A DNA stretch of 24,651 nucleotides from an uncultured Atopobium sp. (lineage in GTDB: Bacteria > Actinomycetota > Coriobacteriia > Coriobacteriales > Atopobiaceae). The stretch is from positions 1-24,651 of the forward strand of contig USKU01000008.1 of assembly GCA_900555335.1 (NCBI GenBank). Reading direction: 5' to 3'. Numbering within the stretch: the stretch's first letter is position 1; every line of letters starts with the position of its first letter. The notes beneath the pieces are model-generated. The model ran no database searches. It had not been told where the DNA came from and saw only the letters and a list, made by a program, of their open reading frames with translations. Of the stretch, positions 16,620 to 23,350 are shown piece after piece. Position numbers and translations under genes: made by a program.

Positions 16620-16926
16620 AATAAGCCCCAGATGACCTCGATAAATCTACTACACGAGTCGGGACTCCATACGCCCTTCACTATGTTTTTCTTCAGTCTT
16701 TATCCTATTGCTGTAGAGGAGTAGTTGCCGACTCTCTTACCTTATTTCTATTCCTATAGGCATCATTGTTACGTCTTTTACTGTGAACGGTATCTTTTTA
16801 TCGGTTAATAAATAACATATTCAATGACCGTTATTTATTAAAAAGAATCGCCACAGCTGAGCAGCTTTCAATTTAGTTAATAAAGCATAAAGAACGCTTA
16901 AAACAACTTACTTCTTTATAGACCCC
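16620..16926. other. Regulatory gap upstream of the ABC cassette
   Basis: 307 bp without a gene. It holds the promoter and palindrome at 16797-16841. A 7-bp inverted pair GAGTCGG (near 16656) and CCGACTC (near 16730) could fold the leader of the first gene. A short GC hairpin with CAGCTG and a T run near 16841-16875 may terminate transcription from the LysR gene. Nothing else was recognised. Confidence 0.4.
16797..16841 (-). promoter_or_regulatory. Promoter of the ABC cassette embedded in a 12-bp-arm palindrome
   Basis: TTAATAAATAAC (16805-16816) and GTTATTTATTAA (16830-16841) are perfectly complementary, 13 bp apart. On the minus strand a possible -35 TTGAAT (16819-16824) lies in the loop, almost at the dyad centre, and GATAAA (16797-16802) follows after 16 bp. 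A protein bound to the dyad would cover the -35 box. Confidence 0.45.
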
Positions 16927-17841
16927 TTACACCCACGTAACTGCTTGGCAGCAGCGCTTGAGCGCATCGATGTAGAGCTCACCAAAGGGCGAGAGGCTCT
17001 TCTCGTCGTGTGTAACGTAGCCAACTTCCATGTAATCATCAACAGCTAGAGGAATTGCAACAATGTTGGGGCCATTGAGCTCCTCGTTAATAAGACCGGT
17101 GCTGATGGTGTAACCGTTCAAGCCAATAATCAGGTTGAAGATAGTGGCGCGGTCTCGGACCATGATGTCCTTATCGCGATCAAGCGTTGCCAGAAGCTCC
17201 TCGGAGAAATAGAACGCGTTGTGCTCGCCCTGCTCGTACGAAAGGCGAGGGTAGGGGGCAAGATCGTTGAGCGTTACCGATGGACGTTTTGCCAGCGGAT
17301 TGTCTTTTCCCACAAAGACGCTTGGCTTGCATTTAAACAATGGCGAGAAAACCAAGCCCTGGTCCTGCAACGTTTTTCTAATAACGCGCTCGTTGAACGA
17401 GTTGAGATAGAGGACGCCTACCTCACTTCTTAGCTTGGAGACGTCTTCAATAATCTCGTAGGTTTGCGTCTCTCTGATACGGAAGTCGTACTTTGAGCCG
17501 CCGTGCTCTTTAATCAGGTTGACAAAGGCCTCAACTGCAAAGGAATAGTGCTGGCAAGAAACGCAGAAGCGCTGTTTGGCGGGAGCGGTGCCCAGATAGC
17601 GCTCTTCAATAAGGTCAGTCTGCATGACAACCTGCCTGGCGTAACTCAAAAACTCCTCGCCATCTGCGGTAGGTTCAACGCCCTTGCTGGTCCTGTTAAA
17701 AAGGGAGATTCCCAGTTCGGCTTCAAGTTCTTTGACTGCGCTACTCAGGGTAGGCTGCGAGATAAAGAGCTGTTTAGCTGCGGCGTTAATAGTGCCTGCC
17801 TTAGCAATAGCAAGAACGTATTTAAGTTGAGTCAGAGTCAT
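16927..17841 (-). CDS. LysR-family transcriptional regulator
   Basis: 304 residues, normal LTTR length. The N-terminal winged helix-turn-helix is clear: MTLTQLKYVLAIAKAGTINA, AAKQLFISQPTLSSAVKELE (recognition helix) and LFNRTSKGVEPTADGEEFL (about 1-66), followed by a linker helix and a periplasmic-binding-protein-like effector domain. The effector is not predictable from sequence. It lies 33 nt after pyrE on the same strand, with TTTTTCTCGCC in that short gap directly after the pyrE stop. A good Shine-Dalgarno is not obvious. LTTRs often control adjacent genes; candidates are the downstream ABC cassette or its own operon, but no evidence picks one. A GGCGAGAA octamer lies at 17342-17349. Confidence 0.93.
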   Translation of the reverse strand: MTLTQLKYVLAIAKAGTINAAAKQLFISQPTLSSAVKELEAELGISLFNRTSKGVEPTADGEEFLSYARQVVMQTDLIEERYLGTAPAKQRFCVSCQHYSFAVEAFVNLIKEHGGSKYDFRIRETQTYEIIEDVSKLRSEVGVLYLNSFNERVIRKTLQDQGLVFSPLFKCKPSVFVGKDNPLAKRPSVTLNDLAPYPRLSYEQGEHNAFYFSEELLATLDRDKDIMVRDRATIFNLIIGLNGYTISTGLINEELNGPNIVAIPLAVDDYMEVGYVTHDEKSLSPFGELYIDALKRCCQAVTWV

Positions 17842-17874
17842 AAGTCGGGTTTCTACGCAGAGGTTTTTCTCGCC

Positions 17875-18555
17875 TTATTTAACACCATACTGCTGGTAGT
17901 AGGCATCAATGGCGCTCTTCAAGGTGTCGTCGATAATAACTTTGCCGTCAACCTCTTTGTTGTAGAGGGCCTCGGTAACCTCATCCATGGAGACAATGGC
18001 TGCGGTTGGCATGCCCCAGCGCTCAGAGACTTCCTGGAGAGCCGCAACTTTTCCGCCCTTGCCAACTTCCATGCGATTGAGCGAGACAATAAGGCCAACT
18101 ACCTCGATGTTTGCAATAGAGGTAATCAGAGGATAGGTCTCTTCAATAGACTTGCCAGAAGTGGTGACGTCTTCAACCATAACTACTCTCTGGCCGTCTT
18201 TGAGCTCTGCTCCTAGAAGCATGCCGGCGTCGGCGCCGTGATCTTTTGCTTCTTTTCTGTTGGAGCAGTACTGAACCTGTTTGCCATAGAGCTCATTGAT
18301 GCCCATTGTAGTGATAACGGAAAGGGGAATGCCCTTGTAAGCAGGACCAAAAACTACGTCAAAATCCAGGCCAAAGTTGTCGTGAATGGCGCGAGCGTAA
18401 TAAAGTCCCAGCTTGTGGAGCTGCTCGCCAGTGACATAAGCGCCTGCGTTCATGAAGAAAGGAGATTTGCGACCACTCTTGAGCGTAAAATCGCCAAATG
18501 TAAGTACATTGCTATGGACCATAAACTCAATAAATTCGCGCTTGTAGTCTTCCAT
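17875..18555 (-). CDS. pyrE: Orotate phosphoribosyltransferase
   Basis: Converts orotate and PRPP to orotidine 5'-monophosphate in cytosolic de novo pyrimidine synthesis. 226 residues. Visible: TLKSGRKSPFFMNAG (24-38, substrate-binding region), FGPAYKGIPLS (69-79), NRKEAKDHG (99-107, catalytic flexible loop with Lys and His) and the PRPP motif VMVEDVTTSGKS (125-136). The ATG is preceded by AAAGGAG 5-6 nt upstream. No other pyr gene is adjacent. It is divergent from asnS and followed by the LysR gene at 33 nt, so the two are probably co-transcribed. Confidence 0.97.
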   Translation of the reverse strand: MEDYKREFIEFMVHSNVLTFGDFTLKSGRKSPFFMNAGAYVTGEQLHKLGLYYARAIHDNFGLDFDVVFGPAYKGIPLSVITTMGINELYGKQVQYCSNRKEAKDHGADAGMLLGAELKDGQRVVMVEDVTTSGKSIEETYPLITSIANIEVVGLIVSLNRMEVGKGGKVAALQEVSERWGMPTAAIVSMDEVTEALYNKEVDGKVIIDDTLKSAIDAYYQQYGVK

Positions 18556-18755
18556 GGTTTCTCCTTTAGCAGGCCTTTTAAAGCGATAGCACTATGTAGG
18601 TATGTTTCACTGCACTAGTTTAACCGAATTACAGATGTGTGTTTTATGGCGCGCTGAGGTGGCTGTGTGAGATTAGCGTTATTACCGCCAGATATATAAA
18701 AGTGAACGTTTGCCATGTGGTTATGCGGTATTCTAAATAGATATTTGTTCGTCTC

Positions 18756-18795
18756 GCAGGATAGTCCTGCAGAGCGCAGGATAGACCTGCAGAGT
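18756..18795 (+). repeat. 20-bp tandem duplication in the asnS leader
   Basis: GCAGGATAGTCCTGCAGAGC (18756-18775) is followed directly by a copy with two changes (18776-18795). Each unit is itself dyad-symmetric (CAGGA-TAG-TCCTG in the first). Across the junction TCCTGC and GCAGGA form an alternative 6-bp hairpin with a 5-nt loop. The repeat ends 7 nt before the Shine-Dalgarno of asnS. It lacks the features of a T-box leader. Confidence 0.7.
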
Positions 18796-18817
18796 GAGTT
18801 ACAAGGAGGATATGCCC

Positions 18818-20221
18818 GTGGAGCGCATCACGATTTCTGCATTGTACGCAGATGCAGAGCAACTTGGTGGCCAAAAAGTTACCGTGGCCGGCTGGGTACG
18901 TTCAGTAAGGGATATGAAGAATTTTGGCTTCGTCACACTTAATGACGGTAGCTGCTTCAAAGACCTACAGGTTGTTATGAATCGTGAGAACCTTGGCAAT
19001 TACGAGGAGGTTGCTTCTTGTGGCGTTGGCGCTGCTCTGATTATCGAGGGCGTCCTTGAGCTTACCCCTGATCGCCCGCAGCCTATTGAGCTGCAGGCTC
19101 AGACCATTGTGATTGAGGGACCATCCAGCCCAGATTATCCAATGCAGAAGAAGCGTCAGTCTCTTGAGTACCTTCGTACGCAGCAGCATCTTCGTCCTCG
19201 TACCAACATGTTCCGTGCGGTCTTCCGCATCCGTTCTGTGGCTGCCTTTGCCATCCACCAGTTCTTCCAGGATCGTGGCTTTGTCTACGTGAACACTCCA
19301 ATCATCACTGCATCCGATGCTGAGGGTGCAGGCGAGATGTTCCGTGTTACCACGCTTGATTTGAACAACGTTCCACGTACCGAGAAGGGCGATGTTGACT
19401 ACTCAAAGGACTTCTTTGGTCAGTCTTCTCACCTCACCGTTTCTGGTCAGCTTCAGGCAGAGAACTTTGCTATGGCCTTTGGTGACGTTTACACCTTTGG
19501 TCCAACGTTCCGCGCAGAGAACTCCAACACACGCCGCCACGCTGCAGAGTTCTGGATGATTGAGCCAGAGATGGCTTTCTGTGATCTTGCACAGGACATG
19601 GATGTTGCAGAAGAGATGCTGCGCTACGTTATTGCATACGTTCTTGAGCACTGCCCAGATGAGCTTGAGATGCTTAACAAGTTTGTGGATAAGGGTCTGC
19701 TTGAGCGCCTGAACCACGTTGCAACTTCCCAGTTCTCTCGTGTTTCTTACACCGAGGCAATTGAGATTCTGCAGGAGGCAGTAAAGGCTGGTCAGAAGTT
19801 TGAGTACCCTGTTGAGTGGGGTATTGACCTTCAGACTGAGCACGAGCGCTACCTCACCGAGCAGCACTTTGGAAAGCCAATCTTTGTTACTGATTATCCA
19901 GCAGAAATCAAAGCCTTCTACATGCGCCTTAACGATGACGGCAAGACCGTTGCCGCAGCTGACTGCCTTGTCCCAGGTATTGGTGAGATTATTGGTGGTT
20001 CACAGCGAGAAGATCGACTTGAGCTTCTGGAGAAGCGCATTGTTGAGCTTGGCATGAACCCCGACGATTACAAGTATTACTTGGATCTTCGTCGTTACGG
20101 CTCTTGCACACACTCTGGCTTTGGTCTTGGCTTTGAGCGCCTTGTTATGTACCTCACCGGTGTGGATAACATCCGCGACGTTATTCCTCACCCTCGTACC
20201 GTTGGCAACGCTGACTTCTAA
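18818..20221 (+). CDS. asnS: Asparaginyl-tRNA synthetase
   Basis: Class IIb aminoacyl-tRNA synthetase that charges tRNA-Asn. 467 residues. An N-terminal OB-fold anticodon-binding domain (about 1-110, with VAGWVRSVRDMKNFGFVTL) precedes the catalytic core. Motif 2 FRAENSNTRRHAAEFWMIE (231-249) and motif 3 GFGLGFERLVMYLTG with the terminal PRTVGNADF are visible. The ending and the absence of the bacterial AspRS insertion domain indicate AsnRS rather than AspRS. Start: the frame opens at a GTG at 18794 inside the repeat. AAGGAGG (18803-18809) is only 2 nt from an ATG at 18812 but 8 nt from the GTG at 18818, so I choose GTG. Divergent from pyrE. Confidence 0.95.
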   Translation: MERITISALYADAEQLGGQKVTVAGWVRSVRDMKNFGFVTLNDGSCFKDLQVVMNRENLGNYEEVASCGVGAALIIEGVLELTPDRPQPIELQAQTIVIEGPSSPDYPMQKKRQSLEYLRTQQHLRPRTNMFRAVFRIRSVAAFAIHQFFQDRGFVYVNTPIITASDAEGAGEMFRVTTLDLNNVPRTEKGDVDYSKDFFGQSSHLTVSGQLQAENFAMAFGDVYTFGPTFRAENSNTRRHAAEFWMIEPEMAFCDLAQDMDVAEEMLRYVIAYVLEHCPDELEMLNKFVDKGLLERLNHVATSQFSRVSYTEAIEILQEAVKAGQKFEYPVEWGIDLQTEHERYLTEQHFGKPIFVTDYPAEIKAFYMRLNDDGKTVAAADCLVPGIGEIIGGSQREDRLELLEKRIVELGMNPDDYKYYLDLRRYGSCTHSGFGLGFERLVMYLTGVDNIRDVIPHPRTVGNADF

Positions 20222-20236
20222 GATTGCAGGTCACAG

Positions 20237-20276
20237 GCGGTGTGGCGGAGCGCGATTGGTGCGCTAACTTTACCGC
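20237..20276 (+). terminator. Possible weak terminator hairpin after asnS
   Basis: AGCGC (20249-20253) and GCGCT (20261-20265) form an inner stem, with GCGGT (20237-20241) and ACCGC (20272-20276) as an outer stem. It starts 16 nt after the asnS stop. No U tract follows directly. Confidence 0.3.
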
Positions 20277-20320
20277 TACAGTTGCCAAGTCTTTCTAGTT
20301 GGATTTTTGCGTGCAGGTTA

Positions 20321-20348
20321 TGCATAGCCGTTATGCAAGAACTGCATA
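20321..20348. promoter_or_regulatory. Three alternating TGCATA/TATGCA half-sites at 11-bp spacing
   Basis: TGCATA (20321), TATGCA (20332) and TGCATA (20343) start exactly 11 bp apart, so each neighbouring pair forms a 6-bp dyad with a 5-bp spacer on one face of the helix. It lies about 150 bp upstream of the phosphatase-CHAD gene; an operator array is possible. Confidence 0.35.
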
Positions 20349-20413
20349 GCAGAGATGCGAGATAAAAAGTTTTTCTCGCCATATACCGATATATTTGCCC
20401 GTTGGCAGTAAAA

Positions 20414-20449
20414 ATAGGACGTTCGTGCAAAATTGCGCGGGCGTCCTAT
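20414..20449. terminator. 15-bp hairpin in the leader of the phosphatase-CHAD gene
   Basis: ATAGGACGTTCGTGC (20414-20428) and GCGCGGGCGTCCTAT (20435-20449) pair over 15 positions with G-U pairs on the plus strand and a 6-nt loop. A run of five A (20410-20414) precedes it, so it has the form of a terminator only for minus-strand transcription, where no gene precedes it. On the plus strand it lies about 35 nt before the ribosome-binding site and may be a leader structure. Confidence 0.45.
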
Positions 20450-20495
20450 TACGCTATAAGGAGCAGTTTTCTGCAGATGACCAGCGGAGGTAAAC

Positions 20496-21836
20496 ATGGT
20501 AAAGACTTTGGTTCTTGTAAGACATGGTGTATCTGAACGTGGCTCTGAAGACATGAGTCGAGAGCTTACGCGTGCTGGTCAGAGGGCTTTATCTGCCAAT
20601 TATCCTCACATCTTTGGCCTGTTGGGGCCAGAGGGTGAAGAGGCAGAGATTTGGACAAGTCCTGCCCTTCGTGCACTTGAAACTGCAGAGATTGTGGCAG
20701 AGGCGCTGGACGCAGAAGGCTTAGAGATACATGATTCTCTTTACGATCAAGATCTTCCTGCACTTCAGGCAGAGCTTGAGCACGCTGATGCAGAAACGCT
20801 GATTCTTGTTGGTCATGCTCCATTTTTGGGTTATGTTGCAGAGACTCTTTTGGGATTTGAACTTCCGCTGACAAAGGGCGCTGTGTGCGCAATTGACGTA
20901 CGCGGTTCACTTGGTCATCAACATAAGTGTGTCTGGAAGCAGCTTGGAGACGTTCGAGAGCCTCATGGAAAGCTTCTTTGGCTGGTCAGTGGTCCTTCTA
21001 CTCAGCCTTGGGAGACGCTTGATGCCCTGGATGAGGCATGCGCTCATGCGGCAACCAACTTGGAAGACGCATATACAGAGTTCCGCGCTCATCCAGAAGA
21101 CCCTGCAGTTATCGCAGCATTTAGGTTTGCTCTTAGAGGAACCCAGCTGCTTACCAAGTTTTTCTCGCCCCTTCTTAATGAGGAGGCAGTTGAGATTGCT
21201 GAGCCTGTTTATAGGCTGATGCTTGGTGCAACTACGCGTCTTCGTGAGATTGACGGCTTCTCTGATACCGTTGCAGATTTGATGGAGTCTGGAGAGCTCT
21301 CTCAGGGCTCCAAGCTGGTCAGCGCTGTAGAAGCAGCTCGCGAGTCTGAGCGCGATCGCATTTGCGAGGGTCTGCGCAAGAAGGCTGTCCGTCGCAGTCT
21401 GCGCTGTGCGCTGGATGAGCTCTTTGAGCCTGCATGGTCAGACGCGGTACTAAAAGATGGTATCTCGTTTGAAGACATTAGCAGCCGCTTTGATTACATG
21501 CTGGAGACTATTGATGCGCGCCTCTTTGGCTTGGATATGACTAGCTTCTCTGAGGTACACCATGCAAGGCGAGAAGTTCGTGAAGTTGAGCACATTCTTT
21601 TCCACCTCAGTGATATGCTGGGCGAGAAACGCGCAAATTACACCCAGATTATGCAAGACATTGACTCTGAGCTCAGCACTATTTGCACAGCTCAGCGTAA
21701 TATTTCTCTGGTCAAAGAGTGGAAAGATTCTATGGACTTCAGAGATGTTATCTCAGACCTCGCAATTGTTTCAGAACATGAAAAAGTTTTGATTGAGCGT
21801 GTGATTGAGGGTAGAGAGACTAGTATCCTAAGGTAA
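20496..21836 (+). CDS. Histidine phosphatase (SixA-like) fused to a CHAD domain
   Basis: 446 residues in two parts. Residues 1 to about 165 form a small histidine-phosphatase domain: LVLVRHGVSERG with the RHG motif (9-11, His10 the phospho-acceptor), SPALRALETAEIVAEAL and LVGHAPFLG (His107). Residues about 170-440 are all-helical and resemble CHAD, a domain shown in other proteins to bind polyphosphate. The second CHAD half keeps the His/Arg pattern (EVHHARREVREVEHILFHL, 353-371). The first half, AAFRFALRGTQLLTKFF (207-223), keeps Arg-X3-Arg but lacks the leading His. The ATG has GGAGG 5-6 nt upstream. A role in hydrolysing or sensing a phosphate polymer or phosphohistidine is inference. Three octamer copies lie at 21162, 21568 and 21621. 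Confidence 0.85.
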   Translation: MVKTLVLVRHGVSERGSEDMSRELTRAGQRALSANYPHIFGLLGPEGEEAEIWTSPALRALETAEIVAEALDAEGLEIHDSLYDQDLPALQAELEHADAETLILVGHAPFLGYVAETLLGFELPLTKGAVCAIDVRGSLGHQHKCVWKQLGDVREPHGKLLWLVSGPSTQPWETLDALDEACAHAATNLEDAYTEFRAHPEDPAVIAAFRFALRGTQLLTKFFSPLLNEEAVEIAEPVYRLMLGATTRLREIDGFSDTVADLMESGELSQGSKLVSAVEAARESERDRICEGLRKKAVRRSLRCALDELFEPAWSDAVLKDGISFEDISSRFDYMLETIDARLFGLDMTSFSEVHHARREVREVEHILFHLSDMLGEKRANYTQIMQDIDSELSTICTAQRNISLVKEWKDSMDFRDVISDLAIVSEHEKVLIERVIEGRETSILR

Positions 21837-21905
21837 TCACATAGTCCACGTTTGGAGTGCAGAGACGTTTGTGCGGCGTGGATGATGATTATGAGGGAGG
21901 ATGCT

Positions 21906-23186
21906 ATGTCTGAGAGCATCGAGACTCGCTGCGTACAGGGCGGTTATCAGCCTGGTTGCGGTGAGCCTAGGCAAGTGCCTATCATTCAATCAACCACGTT
22001 CAAATATGACGAGTCGATGCAGCTTGGAGAGTTGTTCGACCTCAAAGCTGCTGGCTATTTCTATTCTCGTCTTCAAAACCCAACGCTTGATAATGTAGCT
22101 TCAAAGATTTGTGCTCTTGAGGGCGGTACGGCTGCAATGCTGACTTCTTCTGGTCAGGCAGCAAGCTTCTTTGCCGTCTTCAATATTGCTGAGGCCGGAG
22201 ATCACTTTATTGCGCTTTCCACCATTTATGGCGGAACCTTTAACCTGTTTGCTATCACTCTTAAGAAGATGGGCGTGGAGTGCACGTTTATCTCGCCAGA
22301 TGCAACTGACGAGGAGATTAACGCAGCATTCAGACCAAATACAAAGTGCGTCTTTGGTGAGACTGTTGCAAACCCCGCACTGGTTGTTCTTGATATTGAA
22401 CGTTGGGCAAAGGCCGCTCATGATCATGGCGTACCTCTGATTGTTGACAATACTTTTGCTACGCCTGTGAACTGTCGTCCTCTTGAGTGGGGAGCAGATA
22501 TTGTGACCCATTCAACAACCAAATATATGGACGGTCATGGCTCTGCTGTTGGCGGCGCCATTGTTGACGGTGGCAACTTTGATTGGGCTGCTCATGCAGA
22601 TAAGTTCCCAGGTCTGACCCAGCCTGATCCTTCGTATCACAACCTTGTCTATGCAGATACCTTTGGTAATGGTGGTGCCTTTATTACTAAGGCAACTGTT
22701 CAGCTTATGCGTGACTTTGGTTCCATTCAGTCACCACAGAACGCTTTCTATCTTAACCTTGGCCTTGAGTCCCTGCATGTTCGTATGGCTCAGCATTGCA
22801 AGAATGGCCAGGCAGTTGCCGAGGCGCTTGTAAACAATCCTAAGGTTGCACACGTAAGCTATCCTGGCCTCCCAGGTGACAAGTACTACGAGCTTGCTCA
22901 GAAGTACCTTCCAAACGGTTCCTGCGGTGTTATCACTGTTGACGTTGCAGGTGGTCGCGAGGCTGCCGAGAAGTTCCTGGGTAACCTCAAGGTATTCTCC
23001 ATTGCTACACACGTTGCGGACGCTCGTTCTTGTTGCTTGCATCCAGCTTCTTCAACGCATCGTCAGCTTACTGACGAGGAGCTTGTAGCAGCAGGCATTG
23101 CCCCAGGTACTGTGCGCTTGAGCTGTGGTATTGAGGGCACTGAGGACCTTATCAATGACGTCGAGCAGGCACTTGCTGCGCTGTAG
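21906..23186 (+). CDS. O-acetylhomoserine sulfhydrylase (homocysteine synthase), MetY type
   Basis: PLP-dependent cytosolic enzyme of the Cys/Met metabolism family. It makes homocysteine from O-acetylhomoserine and sulfide. 426 residues, the length typical of MetY rather than the shorter MetB/MetC (about 390). Motifs: YSRLQNPT (53-60), SSGQAA (81-86, phosphate cup), VDNTFATP (180-187) with the PLP-contacting Asp181, and the PLP-binding Lys206 in HSTTKYMDGHG. C-terminal SSTHRQLTDEE and GTVRLSCGIE are usual for the family. The frame opens at 21852, but the ATG at 21906 with GGAGG about 5 nt upstream gives MSESIETRCVQGG. Other Cys/Met-family reactions (methionine gamma-lyase) cannot be excluded. 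It lies 69 nt after the phosphatase-CHAD gene, possibly co-transcribed, and is closed by a strong terminator. Confidence 0.92.
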   Translation: MSESIETRCVQGGYQPGCGEPRQVPIIQSTTFKYDESMQLGELFDLKAAGYFYSRLQNPTLDNVASKICALEGGTAAMLTSSGQAASFFAVFNIAEAGDHFIALSTIYGGTFNLFAITLKKMGVECTFISPDATDEEINAAFRPNTKCVFGETVANPALVVLDIERWAKAAHDHGVPLIVDNTFATPVNCRPLEWGADIVTHSTTKYMDGHGSAVGGAIVDGGNFDWAAHADKFPGLTQPDPSYHNLVYADTFGNGGAFITKATVQLMRDFGSIQSPQNAFYLNLGLESLHVRMAQHCKNGQAVAEALVNNPKVAHVSYPGLPGDKYYELAQKYLPNGSCGVITVDVAGGREAAEKFLGNLKVFSIATHVADARSCCLHPASSTHRQLTDEELVAAGIAPGTVRLSCGIEGTEDLINDVEQALAAL

Positions 23187-23213
23187 TCAGACGCTCTATA
23201 ACCATTCATAGGT

Positions 23214-23259
23214 ATGGCGAGAAGATCTTGGAACCAGAGGATCTTCTCGCCATGTTTTT
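23214..23259 (+). terminator. Rho-independent terminator after metY, built from an inverted octamer pair
   Basis: ATGGCGAGAAGATC (23214-23227) and GATCTTCTCGCCAT (23240-23253) form a perfect 14-bp stem with a 12-nt loop, followed by GTTTTTG. The outer part of each arm is the window-wide octamer (23216-23223 and 23244-23251). The rest of the gap to 23350 shows no gene or recognisable site. Confidence 0.93.
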
Positions 23260-23350
23260 GTGAGGAGTGCGTTGTTGCGCGGGATGCGATTTCTGTGACG
23301 TGAGCAGAACGTGACCACTGAGGGAGCGAGCGGAGCTGCAGTAGATTGCG

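Noticed and set aside
18700..18817. T-box leader for asnS
   Set aside because: The conserved T-box sequence and a terminator/antiterminator pair are not visible; only the short tandem duplication is present.
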